A stretch of 58,389 nt of DNA. Origin: Rathayibacter sp. SD072 (GTDB lineage Bacteria; Actinomycetota; Actinomycetes; Actinomycetales; Microbacteriaceae). This document shows positions 14,952-23,750 of the stretch, in pieces (position 1 is the first letter of the stretch; every line of letters begins with the position of its first letter). The position numbers and the translations under genes are program-made. The notes below the pieces were generated by a model. That model had not been told where the DNA came from and ran no database searches. It saw only the letters and a list, made by a program, of their open reading frames with translations. The stretch is from positions 1-58,389 of the forward strand of contig NZ_JADILJ010000024.1 of NCBI RefSeq assembly GCF_017355185.1, in the 5' to 3' direction.

Positions 14952-16580
14952 ATGTCATCCGACGCCCGTCGCACCCGCACGAGAGGCGCGCTGTCGCGGC
15001 GCGGGATCGTGCTCGGTCTGACCGCGCTGCCGGTCCTGCCGCTGCTGAGCGCCTGCACCCCCGGCGCCGACGGCGGTGAGCGGCAGCCGTCCGACACCGC
15101 TCAGCGCCCTCGGACCACGACCGCGGCGCCCGCCGGGCCCGTCGTGCTCGCCGCGGATGCCGCCGCGACCAGCGCCGCATTGTTCACGAGCGCCCCGCTG
15201 GTCGTCGTCGTCGAGGAGGCGCCGGCGTCGGTGGTCCTCGCCGCGCAGCTCGCGATCACGTGGGGCGTGCCGCTGCTGGTGGCGCCGGCCGCCGCGTCCG
15301 CCTCCGCTTCCCCCGCGCCGGGGCCGCTCGACGCCGAGCTCGCTCGCCTGGGCACCTCGCGGGTGATCGCCGTCGGCTCGGTCGCGGCACCCGCGGACAT
15401 CGAGACCGTGCAGACGGAGGCGACGCCCGAGGCGGTCGCCGAGGCCACCGGAGTCGAGGTGTCGGCTCTCGCGATCGCCGACCTCGCCGGGTTCGCCCCC
15501 GGTCCGTCGGCCGAGCCGCCCTTCGGCGCCGTGCCCGAGCGAGCGGAGCCGCCCACAGGCGTCCTCGCGCTCGCGCAGCCGGTCGACGCCGACGTGCCCG
15601 CGCTCGCGACGGCCCGCGCCGCCGGGGTGCCGGTGACGCTCGTCGAGGGCGCCGATCTCCTCGCCTCGGGAGCCGCGGTCACGGCCGTGGCCGAGGCCGC
15701 CCCGACGGCGACCCTGCTGCTGGGTGCCGGGCTCGCCGCGCAGACCGCGCCGGAGTGGTCCCTCCGGGCCGCTGCGACCGGCTGGCAGCTGCCGGGCGGC
15801 GGGCAGCGCCTGTTCGGCGGGCACCTGTTCGTGGCGATCTACGGCACTCCGGGCGCCCCGGTGCTCGGGATCCTCGGCGAGCAGGGCCTGGAGGCGACCA
15901 TCGAGCGCGCCGCGACCGTCGCCGAGCCGTACCGCGCGCTCACTCCGCTGCAGGTCGTGCCGAGCCTCGAGATCATCACGACGGTCGCGGCGGGCAGTGC
16001 GGGCGGCGACGGCGACTACTCCAACGAGCTGCCGGCCGACGGCATCCGCCCCTACATCGACGCGGCGGCGGCGGCCGGCATGTACGTCGTGCTCGACCTG
16101 CAGCCGGGCCGCTCCGACTTCCTGACGCAGGCCCGCGCTTACGAGGAGCTCCTGCGGCTGCCGAACGTGGGCCTCGCCCTGGATCCGGAGTGGCGGCTCG
16201 CCCCCGACGAGGTGCCGCTCGTGCAGATCGGCCGCGTCTCGGCCGCCGAGGTCGACAGCGTCACGACGTGGCTCGCCGACCTCGTGCGCGACGCCGGGCT
16301 CCCGCCGAAGATGCTCGTGCTGCACCAGTTCCGCTCGTCGATGCTGCAGGACCGCTCGAGCATCCGCCGCGACCGCCCCGAGCTCGAGTTCCTCGTGCAC
16401 GTCGACGGCCAGGGGGCGCAGCCGGACAAGCAGGCCACCTGGAACGCGCTGCACCGCGACGCTCCGGAGGACTTCGCCTGGGGCTGGAAGAACTTCTACG
16501 ACGAGGACCTGCCGATGCTCACCCCCGCCCAGACCATGGCGGACGTGTCGCCGCTGCCGGACCTGGTCACGTACCAGTAG
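14952..16580 (+). CDS. Secreted lipoprotein of unknown function, cell-wall-binding-repeat-like
   Basis: A 542-residue lipoprotein. A twin-Arg-like RRGIVLGLTALPVLPLLSAC signal ends in a lipobox (LSAC). The mature N-terminal half has repeated 'VVVVEEAPASVVLAAQLAIT', 'LGTSRVIAVGSVA', 'TLLLGAGLA' units. These resemble the nucleotide-fold-like repeats of the cell-wall-binding repeat 2 family. The C-terminal half (from ~330) looks like a TIM-barrel-type domain: VVLDLQPGRSDFLTQARAYE, GLALDPEWRL, KMLVLHQFRSSML, LEFLVHVDGQG. No enzyme activity is assigned, though acidic residues in DLQPGRSD and DPEWRL could be catalytic. It ends 13 bp from the convergent GH105 gene. Confidence 0.75.
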   Translation: MSSDARRTRTRGALSRRGIVLGLTALPVLPLLSACTPGADGGERQPSDTAQRPRTTTAAPAGPVVLAADAAATSAALFTSAPLVVVVEEAPASVVLAAQLAITWGVPLLVAPAAASASASPAPGPLDAELARLGTSRVIAVGSVAAPADIETVQTEATPEAVAEATGVEVSALAIADLAGFAPGPSAEPPFGAVPERAEPPTGVLALAQPVDADVPALATARAAGVPVTLVEGADLLASGAAVTAVAEAAPTATLLLGAGLAAQTAPEWSLRAAATGWQLPGGGQRLFGGHLFVAIYGTPGAPVLGILGEQGLEATIERAATVAEPYRALTPLQVVPSLEIITTVAAGSAGGDGDYSNELPADGIRPYIDAAAAAGMYVVLDLQPGRSDFLTQARAYEELLRLPNVGLALDPEWRLAPDEVPLVQIGRVSAAEVDSVTTWLADLVRDAGLPPKMLVLHQFRSSMLQDRSSIRRDRPELEFLVHVDGQGAQPDKQATWNALHRDAPEDFAWGWKNFYDEDLPMLTPAQTMADVSPLPDLVTYQ

Positions 16581-16593
16581 TGCGCTCCGGCGC

Positions 16594-18705
16594 TCAGCCG
16601 GTGACCAGGAACGCGTCCAGGAGCAGGGTCCGTCCCCGGGCCGCGGGATTGCGGTCGGCGGTGCTCCGGATCGAGACGGTGTGCACTCCGGCGGGCAGTG
16701 CGGCACTGGTCCACACCGTCTGCCGGTACTTCGTCGTGCTGCTGTACCGGTCGATCCGGGCGACCTTCACGCCGTCGACGAAGACCTCGTTGATCCCCCC
16801 GGACGGCGAGAGCCGGCTGATCCACTGCACTCCGGTCCCGGTGAACGTCAGCGTCGCCGATGCGGTGGACTCGGAGCTGTAGGCGGAGCCGCCTCCGTCG
16901 TCGGCGGCGGCGCTCAGAGCCGTCCACGTGCCCGAGTACGCGACGGCGGAGGACGTGTTCTGGTACCGCCCGGGTCCGTTGGTGCCGGGAGCCGGCGTGG
17001 CGGTCGGCCGGGGCGTGAGAGTCGGCGTCGGCGTCGGCGTCGGCGTGGCGGTCGGCGTGCGGGTGGGCGTCGCCGTGGCGGTCGGCGTGCGGGTCGGCGT
17101 CGGCGTGGCGGTGGGAGCCGCGTTGGCGATGGTGAAGCGGACGGTCGGGCTGACACCCGTGTTGCGGGCGGGATCCTTCGCCTTGGCGGTCATCTGGTAC
17201 GAGCCGTCGGCGTACGCCCTCGAGTCGAACGAGTAGGTGTAGCTGCCGTTCGCGCCAGGGACGCCTCGCCCGATCGCCGTCGAGCCGAGGTAGAAGCTCA
17301 TGCTGTGGATACCGGAGGCATCGGTCGCCGTCGCGGTGAGTGCGACCGTGCCCGACACCGTCGCGTTCGCCTGCGGAGCGAGCAGGACGACCTTCGGCTT
17401 GACGGTGTCCGGCGCTGCGGGCGCGGTCGACGTCGGGGTCGCCGAGGGCGTGGTGCTGGGTGCGGCCGTCGCCGTCGCGGTCGCAGTGGGCGTCGGTGTC
17501 GGCGTCGGCGTCGTTCCCGGGTTCAGCGCCGCGATCGCGCTCCCGGCGAGCAGGAACGCTCCCACGCAGAAGGGGGGAGAGTCGGTGAGCAGAGTGCCGG
17601 TCGAGGCGGCTGTCGGCGCGGTCCGGGGAGCGGCGGCCGTGTAGTTCCGCGCGGGCTGGAACCCGACGGCCTGGCAGCCGCTCACGAAACCGCTCGGCTG
17701 CAGCGAGACGGTGGTCAGTCCCTCCCACGCCCGGGTGACGGACGGCAGGTACGTCGCCCGGTCGAGGGTTCCGGACGAGATCCCGGCGGCGAGGGCGTAG
17801 GCGGTGAGCGCGGTGACGCTGGTCTCGGGAGCAGGGAAGAGGGCGGTGTTCAGCAGGCTCGATCGCCAGAGTCCGTCCGAGCCCTGCAGCCCGATCATGC
17901 GGGCGGCCATCGTCCGAAGCATGTCCTCGTAGGGATCGGCGCGGGAGTCTCCGGCGGGCAGCGCTGCGATCACGTCGGCCATGCCGGCCATCACCCAGGC
18001 GTTGCCGCGTCCCCAGAAGACCTTGCCGCCGCTGGAGTCGGTGGCGCCGACGTACCGGCAGTCCCGGTACCAGAGTCCCTCCGCGGCGTCGAAGAGCCCG
18101 GGCTGCGGGACCGCTGCACCCGCGCAGCGGTCGCTGAGACCGCCTTCGTCGCGCGACCACCGGTAGAGGGCGTCCATCTTGTCGAGGTAGGCCGGGTCGC
18201 CCGTGCGCTCCGACCAGTAGGCCCAGTTGGCGAGGCCCATGAAGTGCGCGTCCGACCAGTCGTACTGGTCGATCGGGAGGGTCGCCAGGCCCTGCGCCAT
18301 CCGGGCGTCCATCGAGGTCAGCGAGGCGCGCGGATCGGAGGCGTTGAGGGAGTGGTGGACCTGGCCGGCCTTGAGGTCGTCGGGATCCAGTCCGGAGGTC
18401 GAGATCTTCCACGAGGTGAGGCCTCCCCAGGTCATGCCGTCCGCGAGGTAGGCCGGCTCGCGGGTCTGGGCGTAGAGCGCGTTCTCGCCCTGCGCGAAGG
18501 TCGCCCACGACCAGCCGGGGAGGCTCAGCGGAGGCGCGAGAGTGATCATCGGGCGGTAGTAGTCGGCCGCCAGGGCCGTCGACGACAGGATCGTCGAGGA
18601 GGCGGGCAGCGGTGCCGCCGCGGCAGCGGGCGCGGCGGCCGAGAGGACTCCCGCCAGCAGCACGGGCGCGAGGAGGATGGCGAGGGCGGTGCGCGCAGCT
18701 GTCAC
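16594..18705 (-). CDS. Secreted GH105-type unsaturated rhamnogalacturonyl hydrolase with Ig and C-terminal sugar-binding-like domains
   Basis: A 703-residue secreted enzyme from GTG 18705. Residues 1-32 are a signal peptide. The (alpha/alpha)6 domain (~40-385) carries YDWSDAHFMGLANWA with Asp152 as candidate acid and WGRGNAWVMAGMADVI (231 onward), both hallmarks of GH105/GH88. Then come a Thr/Pro linker, an Ig-like domain (~445-530, KVVLLAPQANATVSGTVALT), a second longer PT-rich linker, and a C-terminal beta domain (SGTWTALSAAADDGGGSAYS) resembling a carbohydrate-binding module. GH105 enzymes remove the unsaturated uronate left by lyases such as the PL11 encoded nearby. Most characterised GH105 enzymes are cytoplasmic, so secretion here is notable. 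Confidence 0.82.
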   Translation of the reverse strand: MTAARTALAILLAPVLLAGVLSAAAPAAAAAPLPASSTILSSTALAADYYRPMITLAPPLSLPGWSWATFAQGENALYAQTREPAYLADGMTWGGLTSWKISTSGLDPDDLKAGQVHHSLNASDPRASLTSMDARMAQGLATLPIDQYDWSDAHFMGLANWAYWSERTGDPAYLDKMDALYRWSRDEGGLSDRCAGAAVPQPGLFDAAEGLWYRDCRYVGATDSSGGKVFWGRGNAWVMAGMADVIAALPAGDSRADPYEDMLRTMAARMIGLQGSDGLWRSSLLNTALFPAPETSVTALTAYALAAGISSGTLDRATYLPSVTRAWEGLTTVSLQPSGFVSGCQAVGFQPARNYTAAAPRTAPTAASTGTLLTDSPPFCVGAFLLAGSAIAALNPGTTPTPTPTPTATATATAAPSTTPSATPTSTAPAAPDTVKPKVVLLAPQANATVSGTVALTATATDASGIHSMSFYLGSTAIGRGVPGANGSYTYSFDSRAYADGSYQMTAKAKDPARNTGVSPTVRFTIANAAPTATPTPTRTPTATATPTRTPTATPTPTPTPTLTPRPTATPAPGTNGPGRYQNTSSAVAYSGTWTALSAAADDGGGSAYSSESTASATLTFTGTGVQWISRLSPSGGINEVFVDGVKVARIDRYSSTTKYRQTVWTSAALPAGVHTVSIRSTADRNPAARGRTLLLDAFLVTG
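17015..17115 (-). repeat. GC-rich minisatellite encoding the PT-rich linker
   Basis: Reiterated GGCGTCGGCGTGGCGGTCGG-type units within the GH105 gene encode a TPTATPTRTPT linker between the Ig and C-terminal domains. A shorter related stretch at about 17455-17515 encodes the first linker. Such tracts can change length by slippage. Confidence 0.7.
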
Positions 18706-18798
18706 GGTCGGTCCAGACGTCGAGCTCGATCGGGCGGATCGGCCCTGATCCGCTCGGGTGCCGACGGTGCGTCCGCGGCGATCCCAGGTGATCGCGCG

Positions 18799-18825
18799 AC
18801 GTCGGGGAGCCGGCGAGCCCGACGT
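18799..18825 (-). terminator. Hairpin downstream of the 18892 gene
   Basis: ACGTCGGG (18799-18806) pairs with CCCGACGT (18818-18825) in the 187-nt gap between the stop of the 18892 gene and the GH105 start. A second palindrome, GCGGATC/GATCCGC (18734-18753), lies nearer the GH105 start and could be part of its promoter. Confidence 0.4.
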
Positions 18826-18891
18826 TAGTCCTCGTCGTCGTGACCGCGTGTCCCCGCCGCTGGGTCACTTGCCCGTCCCGAGCGCTCGCGC

Positions 18892-19362
18892 TCAGACCGG
18901 CGCGTCGACCAGCGTCAGCGCGGGCAGCTGCACGGAGGCATCGGCGCTCCACGCGGCGAGGACGCGCGGCCCGAGGTCGGCGCTCGCCGCGAAGCCCGCG
19001 TCGAAGCGGATCGCCGACAGCGCGAACGTCGTGCCGTCGACGTCGAGCGGCTCCCAGTCGCCTCCGGTCGCGGCGAGCGTCGTCGACCGCGTCGAGACCG
19101 CCTCCATCGTCGCGCGGTTCTCGGCCCGGGACCCGGCGAACACCGTCGTCTCGAACAGCAGGCCCTCGACGGCCAGCGTCGCGGTGCTCACGCGATCCGT
19201 GCGGGTCCCCAGGACGACGCCGCGCACCCACCGCGTCCCGGTGCGCTCCATGGTCCGCAGCACGACGCCGTCGAACGCGACCGACACGTCCGTCAGCCGT
19301 CCGTCGTCCTCACTGCCGCCCACGATCTCCCAGGGACGGTCGACGGGGACGAGGATGCGCAC
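18892..19362 (-). CDS. Hypothetical protein
   Basis: A 156-residue soluble protein if started at GTG 19362 (VRILVPVDRPWEIVGGSEDD), which has AGGA about 10 nt upstream. The beta-rich sequence (TRWVRGVVLGTRTDRVSTAT, LDVDGTTFALSAIRFDAGFA) has no signal peptide or recognised motif. The same frame is open back to ATG 19908, so an alternative is one 338-residue protein with the membrane domain encoded upstream. I prefer two genes because the intervening ~70 nt use codons poorly in this frame and well in another. Function unknown. Confidence 0.5.
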   Translation of the reverse strand: MRILVPVDRPWEIVGGSEDDGRLTDVSVAFDGVVLRTMERTGTRWVRGVVLGTRTDRVSTATLAVEGLLFETTVFAGSRAENRATMEAVSTRSTTLAATGGDWEPLDVDGTTFALSAIRFDAGFAASADLGPRVLAAWSADASVQLPALTLVDAPV

Positions 19363-19393
19363 CGTCGCATCCTGCCACGTCGTGCGGCGGGGG

Positions 19394-19908
19394 TCAGCCG
19401 GGCAGCCGCGCCGTGATCTCGGCGGCGGCCACGACCGCGCGCTCGTACGCGGCCCGCGCCAGAACAGGAGCGTGGGCCAGAACAGGAGCGTGGGGGAGAC
19501 GAGCAGGAAGTCCAGCGGCCGCGGCGGGTTCTCGTCGGTCCACACCGCGATCCGCTCGTCGTTCACGGAGAGCACGTAGTACATCGAGGACGCAGAGCGC
19601 GGAGCCTGCGTCTCGAGACGGTCGGTGAGGTCCTTCGCCCCCGTGTCGCTCGTCGACTCGTGATCTCGGGCCGAGAACAGCACCGCTGCGGGCAGGAGCG
19701 CGCTGAGCCGACGCTCCGTCAGTCGGGACGCGCGTCGGAGGAGGTACCAGAGCACCCCGCCCAGGATCAGCCCGCAGAGCGCGGCCGCCCAGCGGGCGCG
19801 GCCGACGGCGAGCAGTGCCAGAGCACCCGCGACCACCGGCAGGCAGATCGCGAGCGTCGCTCGGCGCTCGATCCGCTCGCGTCGCGAGGAGGACGCGGGG
19901 CCGCTCAT
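19394..19908 (-). pseudogene. Membrane protein gene with an apparent frameshift near 19455
   Basis: From ATG 19908 the frame encodes MSGPASSSRRERIERRATLA, then two membrane helices (CLPVVAGALALLAVG, CGLILGGVLWYLL) and a soluble part with MYYVLSVNDERIAVWTDE and LDFLLVSPTLLFWPTLLFW. After this point the same frame turns into atypical codons. The frame shifted by two bases gives RAAYERAVVAAAEITARLPG then stop at 19394, all with G/C third positions. Removing one CG from the GGCGCGGG run around 19455 restores a continuous ~170-residue protein. It may be a real mutation or an assembly error. Function unknown. Confidence 0.5.
19463..19498 (-). repeat. 18-bp in-frame tandem duplication
   Basis: GCCAGAACAGGAGCGTGG occurs twice in direct succession inside the membrane-protein gene. 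It encodes PTLLFW twice on the minus strand. It sits within about 10 bp of the inferred frameshift. Confidence 0.85.
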
Positions 19909-20063
19909 CGGCGTGCGACCACGCCACCGGTGCAGACGCCCGCGCCGAGCTCCTCGAGGGTGCGGGGAGGCGGATCCGCGGTGGTCGCGGTGGGAGAGGT
20001 CGCCCGGCGATCCTGGCAGGTCGGCGAGCCCGCTCGGAGGGGTGGTGGCGGCGGAGGTGCGCG

Positions 20064-21068
20064 TCAGCGCACCGCGCGCGTCGACGCCCGCACGATCAGC
20101 TCGGGCTCGAAGCCCGCCGACCGCACGTCCGCGTCGCCGCGGATCGCCGCGATCAGCAGCTGGGCCGCGCACTCGCCCATGCGGTGGGTGGGCTGGCGCA
20201 CCGAGGTCAGCGGCACGACGGCCGCGTCGGCGAACGGGATGTCGTCGTAGCCGACGATCGCGATCTCGCCCGGGATCGAGACTCCGCCGCGGACCAGGCT
20301 CTGCATGACGCCCAGCGCGAGCTCGTCGTTGGCGGCGAAGATCCCGTCGGGCCGCTCGTCGGCGGGCATGGCCAGGATCCGCTCGCCCAGCTCGCGCCCC
20401 AGCCCGGGGCCCATCGACACCGTCTCGATCGAGGAGAACGCGGCACTGGAGGGCCGGACCGCCTCGACGAACCCCTCGAAGCGGTCGCGTACCTGGGGGA
20501 TCCGGAAGGTCCCGCCGAGGAACAGCAGGCGTCGGCACCCGCTCGCGAGCAGGTGCTCGGCCGCCGTCCGGCCGCCCAGGACATCGTCGAGCGCGACCGA
20601 CAGCAGCCTGCCCCGCGGGTCGACCTGGTCGACCAGCACGACCGGCACGCCCCGCTGCGCGAACGCGTCGAGGTGGTCGAGCGAGGAGGCGATCGGAGCG
20701 AGCAGCACCCCGTCGACCCGCTGGCGGGCGAAGAGGTCGAGGTAGCGCAGCTCGCGCGCGGCCGAGTCCTGGGTGGCGCCGAGGACGAGGGAGTAGCCCG
20801 CCTCCTCGGCGCCGTGCTCCGCCCCGAGCGCGAGCTCGGCGTAGAACGGGTTGCCCAGGTTCACGACGGCCATTCCGACCGCCATGCTCTTGCCCGCCCG
20901 CAGCTGCCGCGCCGCCACGTTCGGGATGTACCCCAGCTCGGCGACCGCGTCGGCGACCGCCGCCATCGCCGCGCTGGAGACCCGCTCGGGGCGGTTCAGC
21001 GCGTACGAGGCGGTGGTCACCGAGACGCCGGCGCGGGCGGCGACGTCGCGGATGCCGATCTGGGGCAC
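20064..21068 (-). CDS. LacI-family transcriptional regulator
   Basis: A 334-residue regulator from GTG 21068. The N-terminal helix-turn-helix and hinge read IGIRDVAARAGVSVTTASYA and LNRPERVSSAAMAAVADAVA, then ELGYIPNVAARQLRAGKSMA. The periplasmic-binding-protein-like effector domain follows (GMAVVNLGNPFYAELALGAE, DGIFAANDELALGVMQSL, IVGYDDIPFADAAVVPLTSV). The start lies 4 nt after the stop of the PL11 gene, so it is the second gene of that transcript. It is the natural candidate to bind the operator at 23751-23764 and its near-copy at 4441-4454, with a rhamnogalacturonan-derived sugar as inducer (inference). Confidence 0.93.
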   Translation of the reverse strand: MPQIGIRDVAARAGVSVTTASYALNRPERVSSAAMAAVADAVAELGYIPNVAARQLRAGKSMAVGMAVVNLGNPFYAELALGAEHGAEEAGYSLVLGATQDSAARELRYLDLFARQRVDGVLLAPIASSLDHLDAFAQRGVPVVLVDQVDPRGRLLSVALDDVLGGRTAAEHLLASGCRRLLFLGGTFRIPQVRDRFEGFVEAVRPSSAAFSSIETVSMGPGLGRELGERILAMPADERPDGIFAANDELALGVMQSLVRGGVSIPGEIAIVGYDDIPFADAAVVPLTSVRQPTHRMGECAAQLLIAAIRGDADVRSAGFEPELIVRASTRAVR

Positions 21069-21072
21069 GGTG

Positions 21073-23718
21073 TCAGTCCGTGCTCGAGGAGCGGCGGCGG
21101 GAGTGCACCAGCAGGGCCGCACCGCCGAGCAGGAGCGCGAGCACCCCGGCCGGGAGGAGCGACAGATCGACGCCCGTCGAGGCCAGGCCGGTGCCGGAGC
21201 CCGTGTTCGAGCCGGAGCCCGACCCGCTGTGCGGGCCGCCGGGCGCCGTGTGCGTCGGCTGCGGGGACGGCGCGGTCGCAGTCGGCTCGGGAGTCGGCTC
21301 CGCGGTCGGTCCGGGAGTGGGCTGGGTGGTGGGCTCCGTGGTCGGCGCGGTCGTCGGCTCCGGACTCGGCCCCGGGGTCCCCGGCTGCGCGAGCACCGGC
21401 ACGGTCGACCAGTCGATGTCGCTCGCCAGCCCGTACGAGGTGTACGACGGCTGGTTGTACGCCGTGTTCTGGCGCGCGACCTCGACCCGGTACTGCGGGT
21501 CGTGCATGAGCGTCGTCAGCTTGCGGTCGGTGACCTCGGTGCTCGAGTAGACGCGGATCGCGCTCGAGTCGGCGGTCGGCAGCAGGAGCTCCTCGCGCCA
21601 GTCGCCCAGCACATCCGCGACCAGCGACGGGTTGCCCTTGGTGCCGTTGTTCGTGACCGTGCCGTCGGCCGAGAGCAGCACTTCTCCGTCGCCCGTGACG
21701 ATCGTCGGGGTGACCGGAGTGGCGTCCTGCATCGTCGTGCTCGCGACGATCTGCGTGGTCATGTCGGCCGCCCAGCGGATGCTCTGGTTGGTGCCCGGCT
21801 GCGTGTCCGAGAGCGGCTCGCCGCTGCTCGAGAACTCGCCGACCGCCCAGACCTCCTGGCCCGGCACGGCCGGGTCGATGTCGCCGATCATGCCGCGACC
21901 GGTGTCCTTGCCGGTGTAGCCGCCGAAGAGCAGCTCGCCGGTGGCGGCGTCGCGCATCGCGTAGCCGTAGGGGGCGTAGGCGCCGCCCTCGTGCACCGTG
22001 AAGATCTCGAGACCGGGGTTCGCGGGATCGATGTCCGTGACGTGCATCGCGTCGCCGTGGCCGAGCTTGGCCTCGACGCCCGGGTCCGCGCTGCCCTCGG
22101 GCAGGGTGTCGTAAGAGCTGTAGAGGAGGCTGCCGTCGTCGTCGAGGGTGGCGGAGCCGTAGACGATCTCCTGGCGCCCGTCGCCGTCGACATCGGCCGC
22201 GCTGAGCGAGTGGAAGCCCTGCGTGGTCAGGCGGCCCCACTCCTCGCTCGTGCCCTCGCGGCCGTGCGGGCCGTCGTTGAACGGGTTCGTCATCGGCACG
22301 TGACCGCTGTCGGCCTTCCAGCGCTGGGTCAGCTCGCGGCCGTCCCAGTCGTAGGCCACGACGACGGCGCGCGTGTAGTAGCCGCGGGCGAAGACGGCCG
22401 AGTGGGTCTCTCCGTCGAACGACGCGACTCCGGCGAGGAAGCGGTCGACGCGGTTGCCCGGCTCGATGCGCGACATGGCGTAGTCGCCCCAGAGCAGGCC
22501 GTCGTCCCCGCGACCAGGCTCGTAGGCCGCGGTCTCGAGCTCGGCTCCGGTCTCGCCGTCGAACACGGTGAGGTACTCGGGCCCGGTGAGCACGAAGCCC
22601 TCGAAGGTGGTGAGGTCGTTGCGGTCGCTGCGGCTGGGCGCGTAGACGTCGATGAAGTAGTCGACGAGCTCCTCGGCGCCGGCGCGGTCGAGCGGGTACT
22701 CGTGCGTCGGAGCGGTGCCGAACGCCTCCTCGAGGGTCGCGGGCCACTGCCCGCTCGTCACCTCCTCGCGCTCGCCCCAGCCCTGGAAGACCCCGACGAG
22801 GTGCTCGCGGTAGTCGGCGGCGGACATCCGGTAGTCGTCGTCGGCGGTGACGCCGGCCGCGACGTCCTCGGGCAGCAGAGTGATCGACTCCGCCTCGGAG
22901 GCGTCGCCGCCGGGCAGCACCCGGGTGCCGGGCGCGGTCTTGGTCATGATCTCGGAGCGGCCGTCGCCGTCGAAGTCCGAGACCGTGAACTGCGTGTAGT
23001 GCGCACCCGAGCGGATGTTGACGCCCAGGTCGATGCGGTGCAGCAGCGTGCCGTCGGCCTCGTAGGTGTCGAGGTAGGTGCTGCCGGTGTAGCCCTTCTG
23101 CGAGACGTCCTTCGCGTTCGAGGGGTACCACTTCACGACGTACTCGTAGTCGCCGTCGCCGTCCATGTCGCCGACGCTCATGTCGTTGGCGCTGTAGGTG
23201 TACGCCTCGCCGGCCGGAGTGACTCCGTCGGCGGGCTTCTGCAGCGGCAGGGTCTCGAAGGCGTCGGCCGACGCGGTGGCGGGCGCGCTGGGCTCGCCCG
23301 GCTCGCCGTCGACGATCGGCACGACGCGGTACTCGTCGCCTGGAGCACCGTCGGCATCGTGCAGGTTGGTGCTGTCGGTGACGACTCCGACCTTCTCCGC
23401 TCCGCGGAAGACGGCGAAATCGGCGCCGATCATGCCGCTGTCGGAGGAGCCGGTGACCTCGGTCGCCAGCAGGCGCCAGCTGACGAAGACCCCTCCGTCG
23501 GGCGAGGCGAGCGCCACGACGCCGCGGTCGAGGTCCTCGAGCTGCGCGGTGAGGACGGGGTTGCCGGACGCGGCGTTGAGCGGCGCGGCCGAGGCGGGGA
23601 TCGCCGCGGCGAGCGAGACGCCGGCGACGAGGGCGAGGCAGACGCCGGAGCGCACCGCCCGCCGGGAAGGAGCGTGACCGGACGAGGTCGCGCGCGGACG
23701 TAGGAACGAATTCGGCAT
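21073..23718 (-). CDS. PL11 rhamnogalacturonan lyase with C-terminal LAxTG sorting signal
   Basis: An 881-residue secreted polysaccharide lyase. A basic N-terminus and a hydrophobic segment ending in SAAPLNAASG form the signal peptide. The PL11 catalytic eight-bladed propeller starts with QLEDLDRGVVALASPDGGVF and VSWRLLATEV. It contains calcium-type DMDGDGDYEYVVKWYP, DFDGDGRSEIMTKTAPGT and DVDGDGRQEIVYGSA loops, and ends near QYRVEVARQNTAYNQPSYTS. A Pro/Thr-rich wall-spanning linker follows, then LASTG, a hydrophobic helix and RRRSSSTD, a sortase signal (class E type favours LAxTG). ATG 23718 has GAGGGA upstream and is preferred over ATG 23733. Product: cleaved rhamnogalacturonan I at the cell surface. 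Confidence 0.92.
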   Translation of the reverse strand: MPNSFLRPRATSSGHAPSRRAVRSGVCLALVAGVSLAAAIPASAAPLNAASGNPVLTAQLEDLDRGVVALASPDGGVFVSWRLLATEVTGSSDSGMIGADFAVFRGAEKVGVVTDSTNLHDADGAPGDEYRVVPIVDGEPGEPSAPATASADAFETLPLQKPADGVTPAGEAYTYSANDMSVGDMDGDGDYEYVVKWYPSNAKDVSQKGYTGSTYLDTYEADGTLLHRIDLGVNIRSGAHYTQFTVSDFDGDGRSEIMTKTAPGTRVLPGGDASEAESITLLPEDVAAGVTADDDYRMSAADYREHLVGVFQGWGEREEVTSGQWPATLEEAFGTAPTHEYPLDRAGAEELVDYFIDVYAPSRSDRNDLTTFEGFVLTGPEYLTVFDGETGAELETAAYEPGRGDDGLLWGDYAMSRIEPGNRVDRFLAGVASFDGETHSAVFARGYYTRAVVVAYDWDGRELTQRWKADSGHVPMTNPFNDGPHGREGTSEEWGRLTTQGFHSLSAADVDGDGRQEIVYGSATLDDDGSLLYSSYDTLPEGSADPGVEAKLGHGDAMHVTDIDPANPGLEIFTVHEGGAYAPYGYAMRDAATGELLFGGYTGKDTGRGMIGDIDPAVPGQEVWAVGEFSSSGEPLSDTQPGTNQSIRWAADMTTQIVASTTMQDATPVTPTIVTGDGEVLLSADGTVTNNGTKGNPSLVADVLGDWREELLLPTADSSAIRVYSSTEVTDRKLTTLMHDPQYRVEVARQNTAYNQPSYTSYGLASDIDWSTVPVLAQPGTPGPSPEPTTAPTTEPTTQPTPGPTAEPTPEPTATAPSPQPTHTAPGGPHSGSGSGSNTGSGTGLASTGVDLSLLPAGVLALLLGGAALLVHSRRRSSSTD

Positions 23719-23750
23719 TGAATCCCTCGGCATCGATGGACCAGGGTGCT

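Noticed and set aside
18892-19908. One continuous 338-residue protein
   Set aside because: The frame is open, but codons between about 19362 and 19455 lose G/C third-position bias while another frame shows it perfectly. Kept as an alternative.
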